DNA from: Reticulitermes speratus
Taxonomy: Eukaryota > Arthropoda > Insecta > Blattodea > Rhinotermitidae
Assembly: GCA_021186555.1 (NCBI GenBank)
Contig: JAJKFL010000330.1
Location: forward strand, 31,226,944 to 31,290,943
Reading direction: 5' to 3'
Length of the DNA stretch: 64,000 nucleotides
Below the pieces are notes generated by a model. The model was not told the DNA's origin and made no database searches. It worked only from the letters and a program-made list of their open reading frames with translations. Shown piece after piece: positions 31,886 through 43,034 of the stretch. Made by a program: the position numbers and the translations under genes. How positions within the stretch are numbered: the stretch's first letter is position 1; every line of letters begins with the position of its first letter.

Positions 31886-32233
31886 AAGAGGCAAATCAGC
31901 GCTGAATTTAAGACAGCAATATCTGATCCAAATACTACGCTTTTACCAAAGTGTCTAGTTTGACACCGTTAACAGGCGATTACTCCGTTGAAAAAATATC
32001 ATTAGAAATTAAGGAAGTCAACCCTGTATTAAAATAAACCTGGGCATGACGGAAACCTCACTTTAGCGGAAAAGTTTTACACACCCGAGGATCTGGAGTC
32101 CCAACGATCCAAACTTCATGTACCTGTATTAAACGGAACCTACCTGCAGCGGGGAAAATCGGTCACTTGCGATTTCGTTATAGGCAGGTTACTGTCAATG
32201 GCATAGTTAGCTGACAGCTTATTGCCTGCAGCA

Positions 32234-32535
32234 CAGCTCTTTTTAAGAAAAGAACAGTTAGTTCCTCGTCTAGTCAAGAACTTCCCCGCATTTTATGGAA
32301 CCCAGAGTCCTTAACCACGTTTACAAGAGCCCCCCAGTTGTTCCTGTCCTGAGCAAGACGAACCAAGTCCCCTCCTGTCTTATTTCTTTAAGATGCATTT
32401 CAATATCATTATTCCATCGACTCATACGCTTTCAAAATGGCCACTTTTAAGCTTTGTCTGGAAAATGTTGCATATCCACTTTTTTCACCCATCGCGTGCC
32501 ACATGCTCCTCCAATCTCAACCTAATTTAAGTATA
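32234..32535 (-). pseudogene. LINE 3' fragment
   Basis: AGTTCCTCGTCTAGTCAAGA, CCCCGCATTTTATGGAACCC, GTTCCTGTCCTGAGCAAGAC, AAGATGCATTTCAATATCAT follow the 30601 element. Heavily mutated. Confidence 0.5.
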
Positions 32536-32659
32536 AAACGCACATAATCGAGTGTTAGGAATTTTTAAACTTTTCGAAATGAACTCGTGGATGTGTTAAT
32601 GCAGTGAACGCGAATAACCGAACTGCTAAGTGTTTAGTAAGTTGGTCTGGTGGTCAGAG

Positions 32660-32850
32660 GATTTGTAGGATTCAAGTCCTCTGTGATGTTACGCCGTGTT
32701 GAAGGATAAATACTTACGACTTTTCGAAAGATCTTAGTGCCTTCAGTTTTAGGGTCAAACAATCCAGAAACATTCTTCTTGGACAGCTTGACCTTGGTGA
32801 AGGTGCTGTGTTTCTCCGAAAAGTCTGTAACTATTTACCAATCGACACGT
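32660..32850. repeat. Decayed F2-like foldback
   Basis: CGCCGTGTTGAAGGATAAAT..GACTTTTCGAAAG is imperfectly inverted against CTCCGAAAAGTCTG..TTTACCAATCGACACG. Resembles the F2 arms. Confidence 0.4.
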
Positions 32851-32925
32851 CAGTTCAGGAACAGTCTTTTCGGATTGCTAATAAAAATGTGTCTAAATGA
32901 AACCTACAGCAGAGTCCGGGTAGGC

Positions 32926-33393
32926 CAGTGGTTCCCAAATTTTTTCGGTCCACCGCCCCCTTTGTTCCATATACACACCCACAGCGCCCCCCGTACCTTT
33001 TTAAAAAAAACATAAATGCGCTTTTGTTTCCACTTTTATTTCATATTTAAAAAATCGTTTAAATAAAATTATAAGAGTTAAACTTAATGTTTCATGTGTT
33101 AATTAATAAATTAAAATTTATTACATTTTTTATGATTAACAATAATTCATCTAGCAATAGTTTATTAAAAAAAATAATATGTGCTTGAATAAGATTCATA
33201 AATTAAAATACTAAGAAATTTAGTTCATTTTTTATTTTTAACACAAAAATTATTTTACTTGAATTTTATTATAAAAATAAATGCACTACTTGTCTACTAG
33301 CGCCCCCCTGTGATAATAACAGCGCTCCCTTCCACCTCTCGTACCTATCAGCGCCCACCTTGGTAATCCCACCGCCCAGTTTGGGAACTACTG
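32926..33393 (+). mobile_element. hAT-like MITE
   Basis: Starts CAGTGGTTCCCAAATTTTTT and ends GTTTGGGAACTACTG. Same orientation and core as 13271-13764. Flanking 8-mers GGGTAGGC and GTTTAAAC match at 4 of 8. Confidence 0.8.
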
Positions 33394-33399
33394 GTTTAA

Positions 33400-33790
33400 A
33401 CACACGAGTCACGAATTCCAGACACCACTTATCGCCTTCCAAACATCAACAAAACACTTGAAAGTGTATCACTGCGCGCTCGCCTGCCGGATTACTGCTG
33501 TTTTCATTGTAGTTCCGCTGTAACAAACTGAGATATCGCGTTAGACCTTCCGTCCTTCGGCAGAACTCTCCACCTGGCGACCAACATGCACAAGGCAAAC
33601 ATTTTATCGCTGCTGCCCTGCGTGTGTGCATTCACTCCCAGTCATCGTCAACGACGTAATACATGTTGCATAACACGCCGGTATATACTGTCGAACTTTC
33701 CGTGTCACTTCCCCGTTAGTAATGTTGAAATACAGAGTGTGGCTATTAAATAACGAGACTGCGCGTGGCCCACATGACCTTGACCGTTCA
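33400..33790. other. No recognisable gene
   Basis: Unassigned sequence between two DNA-transposon remnants. Confidence 0.3.
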
Positions 33791-33795
33791 TAATC

Positions 33796-34280
33796 GAACC
33801 AAATACTGTAGACCCTCGAATTAACGGACCTCTTATGTACGGATTCGGATATAACGGAAGAAATCTGTTGGTTTCGAAATTTTCGTCCGCAGTGGGGGAT
33901 ATGTGGAATTAGCGGTCTTGACTGTCAATTAGCGAAGTGGCCTTTACGTGGCGGACACGGACGTGCGCTCAGTCTTTGCTGACACTCGCGTGGAGGTTGT
34001 AGTGTATTGCTGTTTTGATAACCTGGATCGTGGATTTATTATATTTGTCTGAAATTTATTAAATTCCAATTAACGATGGCTTCCAGACAAAGTGATAGTG
34101 CTAACAGGACAGTTGTGTACAGTATTATGTGTATGTATTAGTGTTATAATACAGTACTGTATTACTGTTTTGGCGACTTGTTATGCTTTATATACACCTA
34201 ATTCGGAAGTACCGGACAATCGGCATTATCGGACCACGCACTCCTCTTGCTAGTCCGTTCATAACAGGGTCTACAGTATA
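33796..34280 (+). mobile_element. Tigger/pogo-like deletion derivative
   Basis: Inverted ends TACTGTAGACCCTCGAATTA..CGGAC and ATACTGTAGACCCTGTTATG..CGGAC with TA edges. The interior keeps GACACTCGCG and an ATGGCTTCC start-like site near 34076 but no transposase. End sequence and TA flanks fit pogo/Tigger. Confidence 0.65.
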
Positions 34281-34299
34281 TATTACTGCTCTCGACTGA

Positions 34300-34955
34300 C
34301 GAGAATAGGTTTCACCTTGACAGCGTGGGTAGGGTTCCTTACCACCGGAATAATCTTGCAGAAGAAACGCGTCGATCCTGTCTAAAATGATTCTTTCACT
34401 GCACCTGTCACTCCACTGGTCGCCATTTGTTAGATGCTCAGTTCATAACAATCCTGAAGTCGAATTTATGTACACCTCTAACCATATTGAACACAACAGA
34501 AAATATAGTATTTACTTGCACGCACAAGACACAACTGCACTTCAACCTAGTGTATTTTAACTGGAATATATCCGTTACTGGAGATACACGCGCCACCACT
34601 TCAAAGTTCAAGGATGTTGTCCAGAGTCGACCACAGCAGTTACCGCTGAACCTACGCTCGGTTGCGTATCAAACTACGTTCCGTTACGTTGTCGCGGGAT
34701 CGAGTAATAAACTTTTTACAAAGGGGTTTTAACTTGTCACGATCCATGCTGTATAAAAAAACGGGAAACGAAAATATGTCGAACTCCTTATAAAATGAAG
34801 AAAACTGCCACCGAAATCTTAAATATATGACGCTGCCTAAGCCCAGGATAAGCGCTGCACTAGTCCACGTCTGCTCGTTTTTACAAGGATTTTCGAAGCG
34901 CCATAATAAAACCCGGTATTATACAGTATTTTCATCAGCACGTTAACTTAAAAAC
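34300..34955. other. No recognisable gene
   Basis: One plus-strand frame of 101 codons (34427-34732) lacks recognisable motifs and splice context. I do not call it a gene. Confidence 0.3.
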
Positions 34956-34959
34956 AAGG

Positions 34960-35300
34960 CTTCGGGTACTTTACGTGAACACCTATGTACATTTTTGATA
35001 ATACCTCACTTAATTCTTCTTTGAATGAGAAAATTTTCAAACAAAGTCGTAGAGAAAATCAAAACACACATTTTATATTTGATAACTTCTTTTTCGAAAA
35101 TCGTACCGTTTGTGTGATGTGTAAAAATATGGTAGAGCCAGACAGGCCACAGATGACAATATGGCGCATGAGCTTTGCATGCTGGTTAACTAAGGCTACA
35201 GATACACACTCAGAATGTGTAATACTGCTTTTTCACGGCAACAATGGTCACGCGAACGCGCCTCAGTGTTTCGTTTATACATACATTGCCCGTCTTCTTA
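34960..35300 (+). repeat. Dispersed repeat X, copy 4
   Basis: AATACCTCACTTAATTCTTC, AAAATCGTACCGTTTGTGTG, GGTAGAGCCAGACAGGCCAC, TTTTTCACGGCAACAATGGT and TACATACATTGCCCGT match 13990-14310. Confidence 0.6.
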
Positions 35301-35379
35301 TTTACGGTTCCTTACCCAACACACATGACAAACCTTCCCCTAACAAGTGCAAATTTAGATCCAACTTCTAGTTCCTAGA

Positions 35380-36085
35380 TCCCACGTGAACCGCACTCAT
35401 CCTCTTGACATACTTTTGGATTCGCATTCTCTTACAGTTTATTGTATTTAACATCACAATAACCCTCGTGACATATCAATGACTTCCAGTTTTATTCAAA
35501 TCTAAAGCTATCAGATCAGAAGAACACGAAACTCCCCCACCCCTACTTTCAGAATTTATATTTAACTTACATTTACCAGTCCAGACATAACCCACGGTAA
35601 CTCCTCCCCCATGCAAGACTAAAACTGTTTTATTTATAGCTGCTACGATACTATAAACAACAACACATGCCTCTGACGGTCGGGCATTCGGAACTTATTT
35701 AAAGTTTCTAGACATAACACAAACCACAGTAAACCTCCAACCCATCACATAATTCTAGCCTCATTTAAGTTTACTAACCATAACCTGAAACACTACACCA
35801 CACTGCAGGAGGTCACCATATGCAAAGTTGCAGAAGCAAGTGTTACCGGCAGGTTGTTACTCAGACGCAAGTATTTGAACACCACAGATATTAACAATGA
35901 AGGAAAACAGATCTGAGATTAAAGCATTTACGAAACTCACAGCAAAATTCTAAACGCTACTCTTGTCTTTAACGTTGGTTCATATATGATGGCGTCTCTG
36001 TTCACAGATCATTGACATTCAACACCTGGCAAACAAACATGTAAAATATATGCCGTAAACTTCCCGCAAAAACTTCCGACTCTCA
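35380..36085. other. Putative first-intron sequence, no feature seen
   Basis: Follows the donor of the transporter exon in its direction of transcription (minus). No exon, tRNA or clear repeat found. Confidence 0.35.
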
Positions 36086-36129
36086 TAATCACTGACCTAT
36101 GGTAAGAAAGACATGTCTTTTGTACTTAC

Positions 36130-36346
36130 ACGCTTTTGAAGACGCTTCAGCGACTCCATTAGCTTCCAGTTTTTTCTGCAAGTCCACATAGATGACACTA
36201 TACGTATTAATGACACCAAACAGGATTCCATTACAAAGGAAACTTGCAACCATAACAAGCCACGCTCTGGTGCCACCATCTGGGGGTACAACTGATGTCC
36301 CTTCTTGTTTCGGATTGGCGCCAGTGTTTCCCTCACGCTTCTCCAT
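36130..36346 (-). CDS. SLC16-family monocarboxylate transporter, first coding exon
   Basis: Minus-strand exon starting at an ATG (36346-36344) preceded in frame by a TAA 18 bases upstream, so the start is well supported. After a hydrophilic N-terminus (MEKREGNTGANPKQEG) comes PPDGGTRAWLVMVASFLCNG and ILFGVINTYSVIYVDLQKKL. The PDGG-x-x-W-V motif just before the first membrane helix and the GVxxxxSV(I/F) helix-1 end are hallmarks of SLC16 proton-linked monocarboxylate/aromatic amino acid transporters of the plasma membrane. The exon ends in EASSKA with donor T|GTAAGT at 36130-36129. Only helix 1 of the expected 12 is encoded. I searched the minus strand down to base 1 for helices 2-12 and did not recognise them, so the first coding intron is probably over 36 kb. 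A likely acceptor (TTTCAG near 36429) lies upstream, so a noncoding first exon is expected. Substrate unknown. Confidence 0.85.
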
Positions 36347-36654
36347 ACCGCACACAACTGCTTACTACAACCAGCCGGTGGACGCACGAGCAGATACTGC
36401 CATACCACAGCAAAACCGCCTGGCACTGAAAGCGACTTATCCCCTCTCCACGTCCCTCGTAACGCCTGATTAAATGCTTGCTGGTCTGTTCTTTCATTCC
36501 TTAACAGTCTGACAAAGAACGAGAAAAGAAAAAGTTACAGTTAAAAATGAGGGGAAATGACGAATAGGCAATGATGGCATGGGCTATCTTTTGCACGGAA
36601 CAGTGAACAACCCTCAAGGAATGACACATAAAAGGAAAGAATCTGAAGGAAAGT

Positions 36655-36850
36655 TGAGAACTGTTGAGATCTGCGGTCTTCTCGGATATTACGCAGCGTC
36701 GTGTGGTAATTGTTTACCGACGTTTCCGGATAGCTTATCGGTCCCATCTCCAAGGGTCTCCCTCCTGGCACTGCTTGATCCTTGAAAATGGGACCAACAG
36801 GCTGACCGAAACCTTCGGTAAACAACTACGAACATTCGCAGCATAACACT
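36655..36850. repeat. F2 foldback element
   Basis: GAGATCTGCGGTCTTCTCGG..GTGTGGTAATTGTTTACCGA is inverted against TCGGTAAACAACTACG..GCAGC. Inner arms ATCGGTCCCATCTCCAAG and CTTGAAAATGGGACC. Same family as 9470-9690. Confidence 0.65.
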
Positions 36851-36952
36851 AATGAGGATTGATGACCTCAGCTACACCGCGGCGGAAGCCTGAAATCCCG
36901 TCATTTCGAAAACACAGAAATGTTGAACAATAATTCAGGATTATACAAAGGG

Positions 36953-37185
36953 AGGTGGGCCAGCTCAGTCGGGCTAGACGGTCCGGGCTTCAAATCCCAG
37001 CTGGGGCAAGAGATTTGTCCATTCTCCAAAACCGTCCAGATCGGCTCCGGGACCCACCCAGCCTCCTATTCAATGGGTTCCGGCGTTCTTACCCCGGGGG
37101 TAAGGCGGTCGGGACATGAAGTTGACCAGGCACCTAACTCCAGGGCCGAAGGTAAGAATGAGAGACGCTGTACATCTGCTTTTTT
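36953..37185 (+). mobile_element. SINE family A, internal deletion in head
   Basis: GGGCCAGCTCAGTCGGGCTA joins box A directly to GACGGTCCGGGCTTCAAATC, then GAGATTTGTCC, CAGATCGGCTCCGGGACCCA, GCCTCCTATTCAATGGGTTC, AAGGCGGTCGGGACATG. Confidence 0.75.
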
Positions 37186-37194
37186 TAATACAGA

Positions 37195-37300
37195 GCGAGT
37201 ATCTCAACCGGCAACATTTATGGCTTGTATTCAGAAGACGCGGGGTTCGAATCTCAGCGGGGACACCGACTATCCTCACTGAACTTTTTCCGCGAGTTTC
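37195..37300 (+). mobile_element. SINE family E head
   Basis: GAGTATCTCAACCGGC, ATGGCTTGTATTCAGAAGAC, GGGGTTCGAATCTCAG, GGGGACACCGACTATCCTCA parallel the 19128 copy. Adjacent to the family A SINE. Confidence 0.55.
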
Positions 37301-37534
37301 CTCAGTCCGTGCACTCAAATGTCTGTACAGTATATCAAATTCAACTTTCTCTTCAATTCATTATTCACTATTCCTACTGATATTCAATAATAAAATAATC
37401 TGAATAACCGACAGCGTTGTTAAACAATACAAACACTAATACAAATAATACAAAAGATGTAATTAAACAATTCGATTCGGAATTTCTGACTGTGAGAGAC
37501 TGGGCGACCAACAGACATGGCAAAAGGTAAAAGA

Positions 37535-37830
37535 TAACGTCCCCCTCCAAGCCATGAAGGCATAAGGGGGAGTGGAGTTATAGCTCCATGCATTGTTAAC
37601 CTCGGCACGAGATGGGAGTGAGTGGTCAACTTCACTCTCCAGCCGCTTAACCCCTGAGGTAAGCGCCCACCGGTACCTACGGTATAGGAGGTTGGGTGCG
37701 CGCCAGGGCTGGTCTCGACGATGTGAATTGGAAACAAATCTCTGCCCCAGCCAGAAATCAAATACCTATTCCCCGCTCGTCTGTCTCGTAGCCTAGTCAC
37801 TGCAATCATGGCTCCTCGTCCCTCACAGAC
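37535..37830 (-). mobile_element. SINE family A, minus copy
   Basis: CCATGAAGGCATAAGGGGGA, AACCTCGGCACGAGATGGGA, CGCCCACCGGTACCTACGGT, ATAGGAGGTTGGGTGCGCGC and GCCTAGTCACTGCAATCATGG are the inverse of the family body and head. Confidence 0.7.
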
Positions 37831-37899
37831 AATTCCGAAATGACACGATTGCCAACACGCCAGTGAATTACGCCTATCAGACATTCCACGCAGAGCTCA

Positions 37900-38910
37900 C
37901 TGCAGGTGAGCGGACCGTGACTACAGAGTGCGTGTACCGAAAATATCTCCGAATCCACATGTTCAGGGTCAACAGCAGGCAAAGTCCTCCATTAGACCGA
38001 TTCACGACTTCCTGGGATCCGCCTCGTGTGTGATGATTCACAACGCAAAGGTATCTTGTTTATTTCTTACGTTAGACAGGAACAAAGTAACAAATGAGGT
38101 GTTTGTACGCACCAGATGAAGGGACCTAAGGATTGTTATAGACGTTATTACCTACGAGGTGTAACAGTTAAATAATCTAAGGCTACAAACAGAATAAAAA
38201 CACTCCTTGTCTTTAGTGGGAATCTAAATGGTGTTAAGAAACAATGTACTGCAAGGTTAAACACGTCGGTCACGATTTCACGTTAAACCTTCACTTCTAA
38301 ACGCGCTTAGACACAATGAAAACTTCATATTCTTTTCCTTGACCACATTAGTATTACATTATTTTTTCTAACCCACATTCCTGTTGTAATATTAGCATCT
38401 AACCTTCACATATGCTTACAGAAGTGTAGGATTTCTTACAAAAATTTGTTACAATTAAATCCAGTGTAAATATTAGTCTCTTACTCAATATCTATATAAA
38501 TTTAAACACTGTTGAAGATAACCCACCTCCTTAACACATCCCTTGATTAATTAAAATATTAATTTCAACAAATTTAGGTGATGTCAATGGCAATTTAAAG
38601 AATTTAGTTTCACCCTCCTATTTATTATGTGCACAGACGGTTTTATAATATTACTGGCTCTAGATCTATGTTATCCCTACAAAGAGTAGATCTAATAAAC
38701 TGACATCACTATGCCACATTTAATTTCAACTTCCGTTTATCATCAGTTCATCAAAATTATAGTCAACAGTTCTAGGACAAGAAGTCAATGGTAAAAAAAA
38801 GTGCGCATTTATGCCCAAACATAAAAATTATACGATGTTAAATGAGACATGCTGTATGGAAATATTCAGCTTTAAGAATCTTTTGAAATACACACATCAG
38901 ACAATATTTC
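37900..38910. other. No recognisable gene
   Basis: Increasingly AT-rich intergenic DNA with no recognised exon or repeat. Confidence 0.3.
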
Positions 38911-38925
38911 AACTTCTAGGAATAT

Positions 38926-39465
38926 TGAATTATTTGTACCAACAAATGCACTAAGACAGTTTTTTCACTGTTTTCTTTATTATTACGATGCCCCAATACG
39001 CATTTCGGCAGTTATTCTGCCATCATCATTCACCACACAGACAGGAGGGAAGGAGGTTCTGCCAACAACATAACACACAGATAACTGGAACACATGCTGG
39101 AAATAGGACCACGCTGCCATTAATTAATAATTATACTATAGAGGATAGTATAATATACTACTTGATTTTATTGTAATTTATAAGTTTTAATAATTTAATA
39201 ACTTTTAGCAGCTTAACAATACCACTAATTTTACAAAATTTTATACGATGTGGTAACAAATACTGACTCACTGTTATGACGTAACCAAAGAATTGGTCTC
39301 TGTAAAAAACTCACTTAAAATACCCCCTGATGATGGCAGAATAACTGCCGAAATGCGTATTGGGGCATCGTAATAATACAGAAAACAGTGATAAAACTGT
39401 CTTAGTGCATTTGTTGGTACAAATAATTCAATTATAAAAAGATGCACGGTGAATATAAAGTGAAA
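38926..39465. mobile_element. Foldback Penelope-like element
   Basis: Flanked by TTCTAGGAATAT (38914-38925, 39466-39477). Inverted arms run from TGAATTATTTGTACCAAC to GTTGGTACAAATAATTCA, through GATGCCCCAATACGCATTTC and its inverse, to an unpaired AT-rich middle near 39150. The right end bears the family tail GATGCACGGTGAATATAAAG outside the arm. One intact hammerhead (39323-39365) and one damaged one on the left arm (38991-39032, conserved C of CTGATGA replaced). No protein. Confidence 0.8.
39323..39365 (+). ncRNA. Hammerhead ribozyme with AUU cleavage triplet
   Basis: Stem I CCCC (39323-39326) with GGGG (39362-39365); core CTGATGA; stem II GGCAG/CTGCC with loop AATAA; GAAA; stem III A-U, U-A closed by GCGT; H17 is U. 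AUU fits the NUH rule but is less common than GUC or GUA. Confidence 0.75.
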
Positions 39466-39479
39466 TTCTAGGAATATAA

Positions 39480-40260
39480 TTACAGTATCAATGTTCTTAT
39501 GGTATGCTATTTAGTTATCACAACTTTTGACTGGCTTCTACATAAAATTCAACATTAACCTCCATCATGGCCGGTTAAAGATTATCGCAATTATACTGCT
39601 GCAAGGGGCCCAAACGTTCGGGAGACTCCGAAAGGGCTAACTGTATTTCAGATTTTGTATCAAACATACTTTGTATGAGTGTCCAAGTTTGTACATGTGC
39701 TCTAGCTGCAGTGTCAGCTGACTATGCGTAGTTTGGGCCCACAAATTTATTTCTGCACTAGGTCCAGAATTGTCTTTAAACCAACCCTGTATCGTATCAC
39801 ATTATTACAAGGCCATACATAACCTGTTCAGTTTCACTGCTTCCTGCCCAATTTCGATGAGTCACAGGAGCCATAACATTTTACACTGCATTTATAATAC
39901 AGACACTAGTGCGACAAACAGTATTAGTTACAGCTGGAATTTGTTAACTTTCATTCAGATTTACATATATTCTAGTACCTTCACATGTAACGTCCTGTAA
40001 TCAGATTAGACGCGTTGTGCGTGTGAACAGCTGAAAACTGCAATTAATACTACACATAATTATCTATGTGGTCAGAAGTAGTACGACACTCGTTATAATA
40101 TACTGCGAATGTAAAAAAAAATGTTTTTTTCGAGTGAGATGCAGAATGTGTTCCCTGCCAAACATGTTCTTTCAGCTGTCACAATACCAAAATACATTCT
40201 GCATTATATGTCCTCAACAACACATAATTTATGTAGTGCAGTTTTATAAATCATATTAAA
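39480..40260. other. No recognisable gene
   Basis: AT-rich unassigned DNA with open frames of 63-76 codons that lack recognisable motifs. Confidence 0.3.
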
Positions 40261-40294
40261 TTTCCACATTTCTAATAATAAACATGCGCCTTAC

Positions 40295-40363
40295 CTCCAG
40301 CTCTGTATCAAGAGTACACCTGCTTCTCACGTTCCACGCCATGCGTATCCAGACTTTCGCCAT
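40295..40363 (-). other. Candidate first exon of an unidentified transcript
   Basis: On minus, a CG-rich stretch (GCGCGCTTGCCGTTGGGCG near 40400) precedes AAAATGGCGAAAGTC and 23 open codons ending CTGGAG|GTAAGG, a good donor. It could be a 5' exon of the transporter transcribed towards 36346 (whose own start follows an in-frame stop, so this would be leader sequence) or of another gene. The peptide MAKVWIRMAWNVRSRC is not recognised. Confidence 0.3.
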
Positions 40364-40583
40364 TTTGGACCTCTTTCTAAAAACCAGCCCTACGCCCAAC
40401 GGCAAGCGCGCGTAACCAAACCCAACCACGAAATAATCCTCCCACTGTCATACACTGACCCTTGAAACGCATCGGAGAATGCAATACGGTATTGTAGGAG
40501 CTGTACGCCTTTAATTTGCAATTATACATGCTTATTTGAGGATTTCGTTGATATTTGGTGACAGCAAAGTATAAATGGGACAC

Positions 40584-41340
40584 AGGATCGACATTAAGCC
40601 AACAGACGTCATGAGGGGAGGGGATAATTACATAATAATTTAAGAGGATAGAATTTGTTCATAATAGGATGCCGTATAAAATATTACGAGGGTGCCCGGT
40701 GTGATCTTATTGTTCGGAATGTCCTGTGGGAATATATGGACCTCACAGAGAGAGACAGACAGTGTGTGTGAGGACGCTAATGAGATAGGGAAAAACTGGG
40801 TCACGAGGAGCGTTACATTTATGCTGTTTACCAAATCGAGGATAAGAACAATATGCAGCATGCATGGAGAGATGAGAAATTCATACTCAATTTTTGTCTG
40901 AAATTTTGAATTTCACTCCCCGTAGTACCATGAAAGGCAATTACAATTATGTCTACTTCACTCTCAACTCAAATTAATCCTACCTTTTACCGTCTGGTTG
41001 GCTCATAGTGATTTAGTGACGCTGTTTCAGCCGAAAATTTTAGTATACCGATATAATATAGAGCAAGATTAAATGATCACACGAGCGTACACAATTTTTC
41101 GTTTGGGGGGGGGGGGGGGGGGGGGGGAAATAACCCTGCAACTAGCGACTATATATAACTTAATTTTAAAAACTATGTTAAATTTGGAAGCTATCTGTCT
41201 GAATACACAGAGAAATAACTTATACTGCAAATCTTCTGTCACAGAATGTGTAGAGTTGAATAAATATGAAGGCGGACCTTTCCAACTACAGTGTTATTCC
41301 ATGCTAAATTTCCCCAAAAGTTGAGTCAGTGTCACTAAAT
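40584..41340. other. No recognisable gene; poly-G tract 41105-41127
   Basis: Unassigned intergenic DNA containing a 23-base G run. Confidence 0.4.
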
Positions 41341-41344
41341 TAAG

Positions 41345-41600
41345 ACAATACATATAATGCATACAATAACAAGGCAAAGCTACCCCTGTGCTTTACGTAC
41401 CACACGATGAAGATGTGTGGAAGAACAGAGATAGTTTCACATTTTGGTCTCAGCACTAGAGGAACTATGTTAGCTTCAAGCCATGGCTCCTGTAGCCCAG
41501 AGAGAAGAGCCCAAGTCTTCACCTGACAGGAGGCTGATGGGCATGAGAACTGAACGCTGTGGAGGAAAGAAAAATCCCTACCCCTCCCAGGAACCAAACT
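41345..41600 (-). mobile_element. Diverged SINE, family A-like
   Basis: AAAGCTACCCCTGTGCTTTA, GTCTCAGCACTAGAGGAACT, CAAGTCTTCACCTGACAGG, AAATCCCTACCCCTCCCAGG resemble the inverse of the family A 3' half as at 60665-60930. Low identity. Confidence 0.4.
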
Positions 41601-41947
41601 CCAATTCCTATGACAATATGCTTGATGATGTAGGAAAATTATAGAAATTCCATAAAGTTATTCCTTCCCAAAAGTAGGCTCTTGTCTTAGAACTGCCCCA
41701 TCATTACAATCCTACAAATCACTTCTGGGAAACTGCGAGAATGAGAGGGTATTTTTGTTCTGATAACAAAACAACCTCCAATTTCAAGAATTATATTTAA
41801 ATTTTTATTATACAACTTCTTTTGTATCATATCACAACAGTAAAATATAACACTCCACCATATAAATAACACAATAAAAGTTAAGTAAGAGCATCACACT
41901 TCACCACTTAATATTCCCCTAATCTTTACACGCTGCCAATCAAATCT

Positions 41948-41977
<30 letters not shown>
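41948..41977 (+). repeat. Poly-G tract, 30 bases
   Basis: Uninterrupted G run followed by GAGAGAGG. Long G homopolymers are prone to length error and can form G-quadruplexes. Confidence 0.9.
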
Positions 41978-41978
<1 letters not shown>

Positions 41979-42686
41979 GAGAGGATAAAATAATGTGTAC
42001 CCTGTAGATGACATCCAATACAATACAAAGCTGTCAACCACAGTGCATAAAATTTCACTACTTAGCAATGTATAAAAAAGTAAACTATGAAAAAATTCTA
42101 ATTTTTCATTACCATCTCATGCTTCGTCTAAATCATCTGAGCTCCGTTCATAACATAAGCCTGTACCCCTGGGCTTACCAATGACCTGGTAACAAAGGAC
42201 ACAACTGATGTCACACATTCACTGACAATGATTTCCAACTTCCCCCCTTCAATTTGTTGGTTAAATTGTACACGTGTTAAGGAATTCACATACAACAAAA
42301 ATGAAACAACCAAATCCATTATACAAAAAAGTAACTGCATCATGAGAAAGTAAACAAATAAGCTTTTCTGTGACACTGACACATGTTAATAATAACCTGA
42401 GCGATGAAGATATTATTGAAGGATACTTATGAGAGAAACACTCAATGCATGTCACAGTATTTCAGAATATGGTTGTTCGGTCACCATCATCTACACAGCT
42501 GTCTGGTAGCAATGAACGTATTTCTGCTTCTATCCTGGATTACATGCAAAGAGCTGCTGGCATTGTAGTTACACAACATGGCAAAGTTTAGTCTTAATTC
42601 ACCGTGCATTTTTTGTATTACAAACAGTCACCAACAAATGCACAAACCATCAATAAAGGTATAAATTAACCTTTTATCATAATTAA

Positions 42687-42731
42687 AACCCTACATATGT
42701 TTCGGCTCGCGAGGAGCCATCATCAGGGGTT
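42687..42731 (-). ncRNA. Hammerhead ribozyme, intact
   Basis: Minus: stem I AACCC/GGGTT (5 bp), CTGATGA, stem II GGCTC-CTCGC-GAGCC, GAAA, stem III A-U, C-G with loop ATAT, cleavage GUA. All core positions are conserved. Confidence 0.8.
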
Positions 42732-42989
42732 ACAGTAGTGCTTATCAAATGCTGCGTTGGGTCTGTTGACGACACTCATAATGTTACTGCACTGTCACCG
42801 CACATCTGAAACCTTAAACATTGGAAGAAACAGTGAACTGTTCAGTTTTACCACTTTTTAACTCTATACCTTTATTGTTCACGATTTTAACATACGATAC
42901 AAACGTTTTTATGATCACCTATACAAACAGTGCAGTAACATTACGAGTGTCGTCAACAGACCTAACACAGCATTTGATAAGCACTACTG

Positions 42990-43034
42990 TAACCCTGATG
43001 ATGGCTCCTCGCGAGCCGAAACATATGTAGGGTT
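42990..43034 (+). ncRNA. Hammerhead ribozyme, one C shorter in stem I
   Basis: Same core, stem II and stem III as the minus partner, but TAACC instead of AACCC before CTGATGA, so stem I has a mismatch after two C-G pairs. Confidence 0.65.
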
